Shown piece by piece: positions 54,594-64,000 of a stretch of DNA of 64,000 bases. Position numbers and translations under genes: made by a program. Below the pieces are notes generated by a model. The model was not told the origin of the DNA. It saw nothing but the letters and a program-made list of their open reading frames with translations, and made no database searches. Position 1 is the first letter of the stretch. Every line of letters begins with the position of its first letter. This DNA is from Flectonema sp. DT1601 (lineage: Eukaryota; Euglenozoa; Diplonemea; Diplonemida; Diplonemidae): assembly GCA_964019425.1 (NCBI GenBank), contig OZ025788.1, positions 496,001 through 560,000 of the forward strand, in the 5' to 3' direction.

Positions 54594-57500
54594 ATGATAC
54601 TAAAACAGAAAGCAGTAGCAAGTGCAACTTTTATAAATGAAGTTCCAATTTGGAGAAGCTCATTATTAATCCCGTTTGTTGTTCTGTACGGTGTGTTGGG
54701 ATACATCTCTTTGTATCCAGAAATGATCTTAGAAAAAATCCCCGACACATATATCGAAGAATTCCACATTAAGAACAGACACATGTCGGGATTAACACTT
54801 CTACTGATACCACTATTTGGATTTATTCAAGTCCTCGTTGGTTTAACCACTCTATGGTCCCCGACCACAAGGGCTTGGGTGTTGTTTGTCTCTTGTAGAG
54901 ATGTCAATGTAGCTAGTCATTTATTTATAAAATCGAAACCAAATAAAGGTCACACTTGTATCGCTCCTATAACATTATCAAAAGAAGGAAAAAAACAAAT
55001 TTCACACGCTAACAGAATCTATACTTGGTGTACGGAACAACAGAGATTCATAAAACCAGAATTACCAACTAAGAATTTTTTTAGTACATATCAAAAACAT
55101 TCTGGTCTAACAAGAAATGAGGCAGCTGATAATTTTTTATTGTTCGGAGAGAATAAGTTTGTTATTCCAATACCGTCTTTTAAGATGATGCTGGTTGAGC
55201 ATGCGACAGCACCGTTTTTTGTTTTTCAAATGTTCTGCGTGCTGTTATGGATGCTTGATGACTACTGGGCAATGTCTCTACTAACAGGTGTAATGTTAGT
55301 TATATTCGAAGGAACAGTTGTGCAACAACGGATAAAAAACCTTTTTCAACTCCGTGAAATGGAAACATCTCCAATTCTCATATCAGTCATGAGACAGGGA
55401 AGCTGGACTGCTATTAACAGTACTCAAGTAGTTCCAGGTGATATCATAATGTTTGGAAGTGGTGGAAAAAAGTTTAACATCCCCTGTGACATTCTCGTCC
55501 TTGAAGGATCGGTTGTTGTTAACGAGTCTCTTCTAACTGGAGAAACAACACCTTTAGTTAAAGAATCAATAACAACACGTCCTGGTAGTGAATCACTTTG
55601 TATTAAAAAGGATCGCACTCACATTCTATTCAGCGGAACAACTGCTTTACAATGCACCCCTGCAACTGACTCAACGAAAGGTGGAAAGGGTCCTGTTGGT
55701 TATGTCTTAAGAACAGGATTTGAAACAACTCAGGGAGCATTAGTTCGTAAAATAGTAAATAATTCTCTTGCGTCAACCACTGCTGGTTCTGGTGAAGCTC
55801 TCGCCTTCATCGCATGCCTACTCATATTTGCTGTTATAAGTTCTGCATACGTCTTATACCATGGTCTTCGTGATCCTCTCCGAAGTAGATACAAACTTTT
55901 GTTGTCTTGTACAATTATTGTTACGTCGGTAGTTCCTCCTGAGTTGCCAATGGAATTAGCTCTTGCGGTGAATATGTCATTTTTGTTATTACAAAGACTC
56001 AGGATATTCTGTACTGAACCATTCAGAATTCCACTAGCTGGAGCACTTGACACTTGTTGCTTTGATAAAACTGGAACTCTAACTGCAGACGTAATGGTTC
56101 TTCAAGGAACTGTAAACCCAGTAACTGAAAGTAGTGAAACTCCTGGTGAAGCAACAGCTTCGCAGAGAATTGTTCTTGGAGGATGTCACAGTCTGTTATA
56201 TTTAAATAATGAAATATGTGGAGACCCAATGGAGAAGGCTGGCTTTCAAGGATCCAACTGGACAATGTCTTCATCAGGTTTGATAGAGAATTCTCGTATG
56301 AAAGGAAAATCACTCACCGTAGTAACACGATTTCCTTTCTCTGCTGTACTTAAGAGAATGTCATGTGTTGTACGATACAATGGAGAAGTCTCTGCTGTTT
56401 TGAAGGGAGCCCCGGAAACATTGAAAAAGTTCTTTTCACTGAGTGAAGCAGATCAACAAAAGTATGACGAAAGTCAACAAACTTTGAGTAAAATGGGATT
56501 CCGTGTCATTGCCCTCGGCATGGCTAGTATGAAATCTCATGTGACTGACGCCTATGCGAAGAGAATGAAAAGAACTGACTTGGAATCAGCTGATTTCGAC
56601 TTTCTGGGATTTGCTGTATTTGCTTGTCCAATCAGAGAAGATGCATACACCACAATAAATACTTTAATTAATGCATCACAGAGAGTTGTTATGATAACAG
56701 GAGACAACACTAATACAGCTGCATATGTAGCTCAAGAGTTAAAGATGATTAGCTCTACGAAGTCTGATCATATTGTTATCGATTCACCAGAAGCAGTTTC
56801 TGCAGTACTCTCGAACAGCAGTAAAGAAACTGATCATCTCATTGTGTCTGGTGATGCTTTTCAAGATGATACTTCTTTTAGTATCTTCTTGAAGAAGTAT
56901 GTAACAAAAGTTGAAGTCTTTGCAAGATGTAATCCTGATCAAAAAGAAGATATTTTAGTAGCACTAAACAAGTCGGGTGCGACAACACTAATGTGCGGAG
57001 ATGGAACAAATGATGTAGGAGCGTTGTCTCAATCACATGTTGGTGTTGGTCTCTTAGCTGGATGTACTTCAGCCAAACCAATTGAGAAAGTCAGTAAGGA
57101 TGCTGATCCACTCTCAATACCAGAACCGTTACCAGAAGACATGGGATTTATTAGTATATTTCAGTGGAAGATGCGTGAGAAGGCCAGAGTACAAAAGTAC
57201 CGCGAAAAAATAAGAACCGAATACAGCCAGGCATACACAAAAGCAATCGCTACTAAGAAACCACCTCCTCCACAACCCTCCCTGGAAGGACTTAGAATTG
57301 ACGGGGGTGTGTATGATGAAGGAGATTATTGTTCAGTAGTTCAACTTGGAGATGCTAGCATGGCAGCACCATTTACTGCTAAGAATAGTAGTACTAAAGC
57401 TTGTTGTCATCTTCTTCGTCTCGGGAGATGTACTTTAGTAACAACTCTTCAAATGTATCGAGTGATGGCATTGAACTGTTTGTCTTCAGCATTCTCGTTA

Positions 57501-58109
57501 TCTGTTCTTACGAATGAAGGAATTAAATGTTCAGATAGTCAGATGACTGTTACTTCAATTGTTGTTACAATCTGTTTCTTATGTATGTCTCGTTCTACAC
57601 CTTCTTCAGAATTATCAAAGAGAGGACCTCACACGAAGGTATTCTGTCCTTATATTATACTCACTATTATTGCTCAATTCTCGATTCACTTATATGCAAT
57701 GCTTGAGTGTCGTAAGTTGGTATTTGGATTTGCCGAAGGAGCCGTAGATGGAGTTCTTCCTGAGAGAGAAAATTTTGATGCAGCTGAATTCAAGCCTTGC
57801 TTAATGAACTCTGTGTTGTTTCTTCTTAGTAACTGGCAGTTGATATTTGTATTCGTTGCTAACTATCAGGGAGCTCCATACATGACTTCTCTTACAGAGA
57901 ATCGACCAATGTTATATTGCCTTATTATTTTATCTCTCTTCGTACTCGAGTGTACTGTTCAAAGTACAGGTATTGCATCCTACTTAGAGTTTGTAGATCT
58001 CTGGCAATACGAAGGGTTAGTTATCACTTTCTTAAACATTCTGATGGTGAATGCTATTGCGGCAGTCAGTGTCGACAGGGTTCTGTCTGCAATCTTTAGA
58101 GCAAAGTAG
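54594..58109 (+). CDS. P5A-type ATPase (Spf1/ATP13A1 family)
   Basis: A 1171-residue P-type ATPase of the ER membrane; P5A pumps extract misinserted transmembrane helices and mistargeted mitochondrial tail-anchored proteins. The subfamily signature PPELPMELALAVNMS lies near residue 448, the phosphorylated aspartate is D491 in CFDKTGTLT, and TGES appears as LLTGETTPLV. The hinge is MITGDN and MCGDGTNDVGALSQSHVGVG. Extra N-terminal membrane helices (RSSLLIPFVVLYGVLGYISL, LLIPLFGFIQVLVGLTTLW) are those typical of P5A. A charged insertion follows the hinge, as in Spf1. Six C-terminal spans end at AIFRAK. All catalytic residues are present and the length is standard, so it should be active. There is one Miro and one P5A in this window, but no evidence that they are linked. 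Confidence 0.95.
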   Translation: MILKQKAVASATFINEVPIWRSSLLIPFVVLYGVLGYISLYPEMILEKIPDTYIEEFHIKNRHMSGLTLLLIPLFGFIQVLVGLTTLWSPTTRAWVLFVSCRDVNVASHLFIKSKPNKGHTCIAPITLSKEGKKQISHANRIYTWCTEQQRFIKPELPTKNFFSTYQKHSGLTRNEAADNFLLFGENKFVIPIPSFKMMLVEHATAPFFVFQMFCVLLWMLDDYWAMSLLTGVMLVIFEGTVVQQRIKNLFQLREMETSPILISVMRQGSWTAINSTQVVPGDIIMFGSGGKKFNIPCDILVLEGSVVVNESLLTGETTPLVKESITTRPGSESLCIKKDRTHILFSGTTALQCTPATDSTKGGKGPVGYVLRTGFETTQGALVRKIVNNSLASTTAGSGEALAFIACLLIFAVISSAYVLYHGLRDPLRSRYKLLLSCTIIVTSVVPPELPMELALAVNMSFLLLQRLRIFCTEPFRIPLAGALDTCCFDKTGTLTADVMVLQGTVNPVTESSETPGEATASQRIVLGGCHSLLYLNNEICGDPMEKAGFQGSNWTMSSSGLIENSRMKGKSLTVVTRFPFSAVLKRMSCVVRYNGEVSAVLKGAPETLKKFFSLSEADQQKYDESQQTLSKMGFRVIALGMASMKSHVTDAYAKRMKRTDLESADFDFLGFAVFACPIREDAYTTINTLINASQRVVMITGDNTNTAAYVAQELKMISSTKSDHIVIDSPEAVSAVLSNSSKETDHLIVSGDAFQDDTSFSIFLKKYVTKVEVFARCNPDQKEDILVALNKSGATTLMCGDGTNDVGALSQSHVGVGLLAGCTSAKPIEKVSKDADPLSIPEPLPEDMGFISIFQWKMREKARVQKYREKIRTEYSQAYTKAIATKKPPPPQPSLEGLRIDGGVYDEGDYCSVVQLGDASMAAPFTAKNSSTKACCHLLRLGRCTLVTTLQMYRVMALNCLSSAFSLSVLTNEGIKCSDSQMTVTSIVVTICFLCMSRSTPSSELSKRGPHTKVFCPYIILTIIAQFSIHLYAMLECRKLVFGFAEGAVDGVLPERENFDAAEFKPCLMNSVLFLLSNWQLIFVFVANYQGAPYMTSLTENRPMLYCLIILSLFVLECTVQSTGIASYLEFVDLWQYEGLVITFLNILMVNAIAAVSVDRVLSAIFRAK

Positions 58110-58291
58110 TACTAATTCCATCCGAGAAAAAAAAAAAAAAGAAGAAAAAAAAAGAACACTAAAAGAAAACATCAGTAAGATATTTCTGCTTAAAGTGTTT
58201 TTATTATTGAAAAGAAGCTAAGCTAGTAATACTTTAATAATAATAATTATAATTAAACAAAATCATAACTAGTTAAGAGACACACAGAAGT

Positions 58292-59695
58292 ATGGCAACG
58301 TCTGCCGCAGAGATGGAGTTGCAGAACAATGTCTCATCAGCAGCAGCGAGAGAGAATTTCGATCGCTGGTGGACTGAAGACAGAGCGGCTGAAATTAATG
58401 AAAGATGGCGGATAAAAAGAAAATTTCTAGATGCTAAAGGTGATGATCCAAGTCTGGCTAGTAAATATGTCGTAATTGACGTCCTCGAGAACGTTGGTGA
58501 TCATAAGAAAGTTCCAGAGCTACTAAAGGAACAAATGGAGAAGCGAACATCATCAGAAAGTGAGACCAACAACAGCTGCAACTGGGTCAGTATTAAAGGA
58601 TGTAATTATGTGTCAACAGAGAATGTTTGCAAAGCACTATCACTACCTGAATACAGTACTGTTGATAAGGTAGTACTTGGTGATGGGATTGAGGCTGACG
58701 ATGCTAAGGACGTTGCTGAATTAATAAAAGTAAACAAATCAATAACCTCACTGGACCTCTCCAACAACAAACTGGAAACAGAAGGACTAAAAGTTTTACT
58801 TGACGCGATGACTCACAATAGTACGATCACGTCATTAGATATCTCATCCTGTTCTTTTGGTACTTCTGCAGGAAAACCTTTAGCGACATACTTAGCAGCC
58901 AACCCACCACTACAACGATTACTTCTTAATGGTAATAAGCTTGGTATTCACGGAACAGATGATTTGACCCGAGGACTTGAACACAATACAATTTTAACAA
59001 CCCTCGGATTATTTATGAATAATATTGGTGAAGATGGGGGAAATTCTTTGCTTTCATTACTCCGTTCAACTCCAGAAGAAGGGGCAGACCTGGAGCCTAA
59101 ACAAGAAGAAACAGGTGAAACAACTAAGGCAGCTACAGATAAAGGATCTGAGGTACCTGAACAAGGCACTCCAGAATCAGAAGGACAACCCGAAGTCAAA
59201 GATGAACTGCCGTCATCACCACAACCGCCATCGGAACCTACCCAAGAAGGAGGTGAGCTCAAGCCTGAGGAAACACTGCCCCCGCCAAAGCCCAGAAATT
59301 GTAAAAACAAAACACTTCTACAAATCGAATTGTCTGAAAGTAAATGTTCCAACGAACAGATTCTGGAAATCGAAACAATCTTAGAACTGAACAACTCTGA
59401 CGCCCGTCAGCGAGAGATTGACGCATTTAAACAACAAGAGCTTTCTCGAATGCAAAAGGAAGAAGACGAACGACTTGCGCAAGAGAAAGCAGCCACTGCT
59501 GCTGCTGAAGCCGATACTGCTAAGCAAAAGGATGCTAAAAAGTCGGGAAAAACAGCAGCCAAGCCTGCTGCAAAATCAGCGAAATCTGGAGGGAAAACAG
59601 CAGCTACCAAACCTTCTGGGAAGGCCGCTGCTAAGCCGGGAGGGAAAAAGTCCTCTGCTGGAAGTTCTACCCTTCCTGCGATAAATAAGAAGTAA
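58292..59695 (+). CDS. RNI-type leucine-rich-repeat protein with Ala/Lys tail
   Basis: A 467-residue protein. After an N-terminal helical part come at least four LRRs of the ribonuclease-inhibitor type (residues of about 145-265: SITSLDLSNNKLETEGLKVL, TITSLDISSCSFGTSAGKPL, LQRLLLNGNKLGIHGTDDL, LTTLGLFMNNIGEDGG). A Pro/Glu-rich linker, a short coiled coil and a Lys/Ala/Ser-rich repetitive end (KSGKTAAKPAAKSAKSGGKT) follow. RNI LRRs of this sort occur in axonemal regulatory proteins (TCTE1/DRC5-like), but the match is generic. The basic tail could bind tubulin or nucleic acid. The start is 4 bases after GACACACAG. Only 182 bases separate it from the ATPase stop. Confidence 0.8.
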   Translation: MATSAAEMELQNNVSSAAARENFDRWWTEDRAAEINERWRIKRKFLDAKGDDPSLASKYVVIDVLENVGDHKKVPELLKEQMEKRTSSESETNNSCNWVSIKGCNYVSTENVCKALSLPEYSTVDKVVLGDGIEADDAKDVAELIKVNKSITSLDLSNNKLETEGLKVLLDAMTHNSTITSLDISSCSFGTSAGKPLATYLAANPPLQRLLLNGNKLGIHGTDDLTRGLEHNTILTTLGLFMNNIGEDGGNSLLSLLRSTPEEGADLEPKQEETGETTKAATDKGSEVPEQGTPESEGQPEVKDELPSSPQPPSEPTQEGGELKPEETLPPPKPRNCKNKTLLQIELSESKCSNEQILEIETILELNNSDARQREIDAFKQQELSRMQKEEDERLAQEKAATAAAEADTAKQKDAKKSGKTAAKPAAKSAKSGGKTAATKPSGKAAAKPGGKKSSAGSSTLPAINKK

Positions 59696-59890
59696 AATAA
59701 AATTGTTTCTTATATCTCCTAAGGAGTTATGTACCATCACATTTATGAGTTGCGCTGTTGTCTTTTGTCATTTTTAGAAAAAGAAAATCTGTTTTTTCAA
59801 AACCTTCGAAACCAATCATTTACACAACAAGAGTTTGGAAATAATAATTATGATATGAGCGTACTATTTACTATTTCTTATTTCAGGTAA

Positions 59891-61285
59891 ATGTCATCAG
59901 ATGGGACATCGTTGTTGTTGAGAGAATGGAAATTTCTCCTTCGCATTTCAATGGTTGGCTTTCTTGTAAATTGTCAACCAAGTGAACCATTTTTAACACA
60001 ATATCTGCAAGAGGTAAAACATCTAAGCAGTAGTGATATCGAAAGCTACGTGTGGCCGTGGGACACTTATGGATCGTTTGGATTCTTAATACCTGTAGCG
60101 ATTATGTCTGAATCAAGAATTGGATACAAAGGAGTAATTCTTATCGGATTAATATGTCGTTTAGCAACCCGACTTATATTATTATTTGGTAACTCTTTGG
60201 AATTAATGAGCTTCATGCAAGTTACGTATGCAATGGCAACCAGTACAAACACTATTTACTTTGCTTATGCTTTTATATCATGTAGATCTGAACTACATAC
60301 TATAACTATATCATCTGTGTATTACATGTATCATTTTGGTAATGTAATTGGTTCTTTGTTAGGACAAACACTCGTTTCGTATTTCAATTGTGAATTGAAA
60401 ACTCTTTTTTATGTCAGCTTGGTATTTACATCAGTGGGAGTAGTGTGGTTTTTGTTACTGCTACCTGGTCCAATAAGTGATCAAAATCAACACAGTTTAG
60501 TAGAAGTAGTTCGATCAGAAGGGTTTTCCTCTGCAATGAGATGTATAAATAAATTATACAAATCTAAACTAGTCAGACTGTGGACAATTTGGTGGATTTG
60601 CTGCTTTGCAGCAAGCAATATTGTATCAAACTACTACCAGAACCAGTTGTATGAAATTGACTCAAATGGGAAGTTCGGATATGGTGAAGCTGGTGTTGAG
60701 ACCGGGGTTTGTATTGGTGCCGCACTAGTTCCGTTTTTATCATTCTTCTTTACGAAAGTACCATCACAACAAGACCAGTCAAGTTCCATGTCATGGAGTT
60801 TTGGTTGGTCTTATGCAGTGATAGTCGTTGGAACTGCAGTTGCGTCTTCAGTACTAATGTGGTCGACAACTGTTAAACATGACATGTGGAAAAGTATTGT
60901 GCTAAACTCAATAGCAATGGGAATAATATCATTTCAGAAAACCTGCGGTTCTTCATGTATTGCAATGTGTCTATCAAGGCTTCAAAAAGGAACAGCATCA
61001 CCGGAGAGTGAATCTCCTCGATATTCAATTGTGTTTTCTGTTAATTCGTTCATCGCACTCGGATTAGCAACGATCACAATGAAATCACTATCATATCATA
61101 AAGCTTCAACTACTGCTTATTATAGAACTTGTTTCTTTGCTTTAATTGCATTGATTTGTTTTAGTAGTTTGTGGTATTGGTGTTCAAAGTCCACTCCTGA
61201 CGATGACGATGAATTTTCGATCCTTCAAGAAGACGAGAGTAACACTAAAAACGACGACGTTCATGCTAATGCCAGCGTCAATTAA
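59891..61285 (+). CDS. SLC19-family folate/thiamine transporter
   Basis: A 464-residue multipass protein (11-12 hydrophobic spans). The N-terminus FLVNCQPSEPFLTQYL is the SLC19 signature (G...RPxEPFLTPYL), and the YAMATSTNTIYFAYAFISCR region plus the FGNVIGSLLGQTLVSY span match reduced-folate and thiamine carriers. Human SLC19A1 carries folates and SLC19A2/3 carry thiamine; the substrate cannot be decided here. The acidic C-terminus (DDDDEFSILQEDESN) is cytosolic. The acceptor ATTTCTTATTTCAG ends only 4 bases before the ATG, so the leader is almost directly fused to the start. This protein would let a heterotrophic protist import a vitamin it cannot make. Confidence 0.85.
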   Translation: MSSDGTSLLLREWKFLLRISMVGFLVNCQPSEPFLTQYLQEVKHLSSSDIESYVWPWDTYGSFGFLIPVAIMSESRIGYKGVILIGLICRLATRLILLFGNSLELMSFMQVTYAMATSTNTIYFAYAFISCRSELHTITISSVYYMYHFGNVIGSLLGQTLVSYFNCELKTLFYVSLVFTSVGVVWFLLLLPGPISDQNQHSLVEVVRSEGFSSAMRCINKLYKSKLVRLWTIWWICCFAASNIVSNYYQNQLYEIDSNGKFGYGEAGVETGVCIGAALVPFLSFFFTKVPSQQDQSSSMSWSFGWSYAVIVVGTAVASSVLMWSTTVKHDMWKSIVLNSIAMGIISFQKTCGSSCIAMCLSRLQKGTASPESESPRYSIVFSVNSFIALGLATITMKSLSYHKASTTAYYRTCFFALIALICFSSLWYWCSKSTPDDDDEFSILQEDESNTKNDDVHANASVN

Positions 61286-61463
61286 AAACTTACTTTTTTT
61301 AAAAGTTCATACCGAACTAACTATCCATGGGAGATTCTTTTTTATTCTTAAAATATTTACATTTTACATCACAGGAAACAACAACGTCGGATTGAAGACA
61401 AGAGAGAGTAGAATTTGACTACAAAGTCTCTTAAGAAAGTGATTAATTTATATAAATTAGGTT

Positions 61464-62093
61464 ATGTCACACTCACATGGTGACGGGGAATCATGTCAAT
61501 GCGTTGCAAGAGCTGCTCCTATTCAGCAATCAATCGATGAAATGGATTGGGATCGCGGCATTTGGTGCGCTGTCGTTGAAGGAAGCGTCCACAAAGTTAA
61601 ACAATTTATAAGCGACAATCACAGTTGCATTGAACAGAAAGACACAGCTGGATACACAGCATTACAATACGCGGTGAGTAACAATTATTATGAGATTGTT
61701 AAGGTACTACTCACACTCGGTGCCTCTGTGAATACAAAAACCAACACGGGAAGAACTCCTTTACACAAGGGAGCTGTTAAAGGAAATATTGAAATAATAA
61801 AAATGTTACTTGAAAGGGGTGCTGACCCCCGACTAGTAGACAACGAGGGACGTCTTCCAATTCATGAAGTAACTGATGAACGATGTCTGAAATTACTATC
61901 GGATGCTGGGCCTCCTGTTGACACTTTGATATGTCCGCCACAGGAAGTAGAAGTAGTAAGTAGGGTAGTAAATAATTGCTCAGAATCCCATCACAATGAA
62001 ATTACCCCTCACAACCCTCCTGTTGTCGCTCCTACAGTGGCAGCAACTGGAAGTAGTTTTGTCGGAAACGTATTTTCCTTAAAGAAAAGATGA
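61464..62093 (+). CDS. Ankyrin-repeat protein
   Basis: A 209-residue protein with three to four ankyrin repeats: a first degenerate helix pair (WCAVVEGSVHKVKQFISDN), DTAGYTALQYAVSNNYYEIV, NTGRTPLHKGAVKGNIEIIK and NEGRLPIHEV. A His/Cys-containing head (MSHSHGDGESCQC) precedes them and a disordered tail follows. It binds protein partners; no partner can be inferred. The ATG comes 3 bases after an AATTAG. It is tightly packed between SLC19 and the next gene. Confidence 0.88.
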   Translation: MSHSHGDGESCQCVARAAPIQQSIDEMDWDRGIWCAVVEGSVHKVKQFISDNHSCIEQKDTAGYTALQYAVSNNYYEIVKVLLTLGASVNTKTNTGRTPLHKGAVKGNIEIIKMLLERGADPRLVDNEGRLPIHEVTDERCLKLLSDAGPPVDTLICPPQEVEVVSRVVNNCSESHHNEITPHNPPVVAPTVAATGSSFVGNVFSLKKR

Positions 62094-62249
62094 GCTGAGT
62101 TGATTCCCTTTATTATGAATTAGTAACATTCGGAGATCTCAAAAGACCGCCGACAGTTGAGATCTTAAACTCCGCTGTGATTGCTTTGATTAATTAGTTT
62201 GTAAAATAGTAAACTTTTAATACATTTCACAGATCACATAATAAAGTAA

Positions 62250-63335
62250 ATGAGCTTTACAACGAAGTATTCAAAGGCTGATGCATACGCCAAGGCGAAG
62301 AAGGACTGGATACGTAATGTTGAACAGCTATCAGAGTTAACTACAATGACAACTGATGATGAAGGTGGTGTTGTTCTTACGATAGGAGATAGAAGTGATT
62401 CTAAGGGAGCGAGTTTCCTGAGGGAACCAGTTTGGGACACGAGAATGAGCGAGAAGACACTATACGATGTGCAGATGCTGATGGGAAAAAGTGATTTAAT
62501 GAAATCTGCTCCGGAAAAAAGTCCTGAAAAAAAGTCAACAAATACAAAACCTGCTGAAGGAGCAGGACCAGACATGACAAAAGTCTCAGGACTCGCTGTA
62601 TTAAATTCAGCGAAGTTCATTCTAAACATTGATGCTTCACAGAGCGAGTTGGCCGATGGAATGGGAGCATACGACTTCTCAAGAGGTAAGCAAAGAGTCA
62701 CTTTTAAAAATGGAAGAGGACTTATAGCAAACAAACTAGTAGTCCGTAATCACAAAACACAAGAACAAATAATTGAAACAACAAGAGAAATTTTAATGGT
62801 ACAGAAGAAGAAGAACACAGACAGCGCAACTACTTCACGAGTGCGACGGGAACCAACTTATGAAGAGATTGAGAACTTTAATTTCTCAGATTTTAAAGTA
62901 GCAGGTTGTAAGAGTCAAGAAGAGGTACTAATCTCTGATCTGAAAGGAAACTCAACGATAGCATTATGCAATATGTTTAATGGGTTTGTACACCATCCTT
63001 ATCATATTGGTCTCGGTGATCATATCAATGCAGCTCAAGTAGTTGACATATCACGTCAGGCATGCAACGTTTTCCTTAACAGCAAATCATCTCAACCACC
63101 GGAAGAGTTCATTTTCGTTTCTTTTGAAATAAATTTCGTCTCATTCAACGAGCTAAGCGTTCCGATGGATGTGACGCTTTCGGAACACACAACAAAAACA
63201 GATTCAAAAAATAGAATTCTTCATTATTTTGATGTTGTTGTCCGTCAGGAACCTCGACTTTGCTCAACTATGAAGTGTTGTCTAATGCCTTTGAGAAATC
63301 TTCTTAGCGGTGGATCGCCTGTTGCGAAATTATAA
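62250..63335 (+). CDS. Unknown protein, possible hotdog (AfsA-like) domain
   Basis: A 361-residue protein without signal peptide or membrane span. The N-terminal 200 residues are charged, with Pro/Lys/Glu linkers. In the C-terminal part, HPYHIGLGDHINAAQVVDIS and RQACNVFL, followed by strands (EEFIFVSFEINFVSFNELSV, RILHYFDVVVRQ), recall the DH(V/I)xxxxxxEAxRQA helix and sheet of AfsA-type hotdog domains, known from bacterial A-factor synthesis. This is pattern likeness only. If true it would bind an acyl thioester. The acceptor TACATTTCACAG (AG at 62231-62232) lies 17 bases upstream. The function should be read as unknown. Confidence 0.7.
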   Translation: MSFTTKYSKADAYAKAKKDWIRNVEQLSELTTMTTDDEGGVVLTIGDRSDSKGASFLREPVWDTRMSEKTLYDVQMLMGKSDLMKSAPEKSPEKKSTNTKPAEGAGPDMTKVSGLAVLNSAKFILNIDASQSELADGMGAYDFSRGKQRVTFKNGRGLIANKLVVRNHKTQEQIIETTREILMVQKKKNTDSATTSRVRREPTYEEIENFNFSDFKVAGCKSQEEVLISDLKGNSTIALCNMFNGFVHHPYHIGLGDHINAAQVVDISRQACNVFLNSKSSQPPEEFIFVSFEINFVSFNELSVPMDVTLSEHTTKTDSKNRILHYFDVVVRQEPRLCSTMKCCLMPLRNLLSGGSPVAKL

Positions 63336-64000
63336 AACATTCCTTCTGACTCTGTCAATATTTTAATTGGCGTACAAAATTTAAAATTTTCCTATCTAAC
63401 TCTTTGTATTTAATTAGTCTGCTGATTGAATTGGGGATTGATCTCTCACCCGAAGCGTTAGTTAGCTGTGTTCGTATTTGTGTGTTTTTTTAATCATCCT
63501 TAATCACCGAATATATAATTATTTTGTTCTTTTCTCAATCTCGGTTATTTCGAGTAGGGAAACCACCTCTCGATAGGGTTGAGGACACCTTTATAGATGC
63601 TTTTCCTTTTTGTTTATCTCTGTACCCGATTTGCTAAAAATATTGGCACTATGAAGCTTACCCGAAGCTCCATAGCTTTATTGCTATTTCTTTTTTCTAG
63701 TCATAAAAACCAAACATAAAGCCAAGGTGCAAAACCATTTTAGTAGGTTACCTTCTGAGATGCATAAGGTTTTTTTTTTTCTTTTCTTTTTCTTAAGGAT
63801 CTACCTTCCAGCCAGCTGATGATGTCTTTGATAAAAACCTTTATAGTCTCTTATTTCTGATGACATCTGGAGGCAAGAAAACGATTCTACTGGTCTAGAG
63901 ACATACATGCTTTGCAGTGTTCCAATGGGTTTATCGGGCCAAGACTAGCTTCGGCGAGTGGCTTCAATCAAATTCATATCCAATAGGGATTGTGTGTGCA
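63336..64000. other. 3' terminal gap
   Basis: About 660 bases to the window end with no gene. A short stretch at 63808-63870 has a C-box-like TGATGA (63818-63823), a D-box-like CTGA (63857-63860) and closing complements CCAG/CTGG, so it could be a C/D snoRNA, but this is weak. GATGTC and GACATC inside it are also complementary. Confidence 0.4.

Noticed and set aside
2047-64000. Search for tRNA, 5S, snRNA, spliced-leader and CRISPR features
   Set aside because: No convincing A/B-box pair, cloverleaf, U6 ACAGAGA context, known leader sequence or spaced direct-repeat array was found by eye; absence is not proven without a covariance search.

Overview
The window reads as nuclear DNA of a flagellated protist, most likely a euglenozoan (diplonemid- or bodonid-like). 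Three things point there. All 19 confident protein genes lie on the + strand, as in a polycistronic unit. Most starts sit a few to about 30 bases after a T-rich tract plus AG, as expected of spliced-leader acceptors. A piece of small-subunit rRNA at 18885-19103 resembles the euglenozoan 3' end (GCTGTAGGTGAACCTG block). The DNA is AT-rich, and the gaps are full of long A and T homopolymers. Unlike trypanosomatids, five genes carry eight short cis introns (65-107 bases). I could not identify the species, a spliced-leader gene, a tRNA gene or an snRNA gene.

Layout. 1-2046: 3' part of a MAP3K-epsilon/SepH-type kinase. 2047-7827: T-rich gap. 7828-9885: pirin-like cupin protein with a long tail. 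9886-16126: gap with small hairpins and a decayed gene. 16.1-24.3 kb: a small membrane protein preceded by an in-frame TGA and hairpin, an RJL GTPase, a Q-SNARE, the rRNA piece, a TRAF-type RING protein, sideroflexin and a secreted DUF2817 hydrolase. 24.8-31.0 kb: Miro GTPase (3 exons) and a PH-like/polyQ/PDZ/PSP1 protein (3 exons). 31.0-35.3 kb: gap holding a 944-base Mutator-like transposon relic. 35.3-42.5 kb: secreted CE1-type esterase, IQ-motif protein, basic disordered protein (2 exons), kinesin (3 exons). 44.2-63.3 kb: a compact run with AHI1/jouberin, a 2091-residue protein with eight repeats of about 190 residues, a P5A ATPase, an LRR protein, an SLC19 transporter, an ankyrin protein and a possible hotdog protein.

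Several genes suit a flagellate: AHI1 (ciliary transition zone), RJL (GTPase of flagellated lineages), kinesin and an axonemal-type LRR protein. Others are organelle or membrane housekeeping: Miro and sideroflexin (mitochondria), P5A ATPase (ER), SNARE. In a polycistronic genome neighbours need not share a pathway, and I see no operon-like functional cluster. The most unusual signals are the intron architecture (T tract upstream, A-rich 3' ends), the isolated rRNA fragment, the in-frame TGA with a hairpin, and the giant repeat protein.
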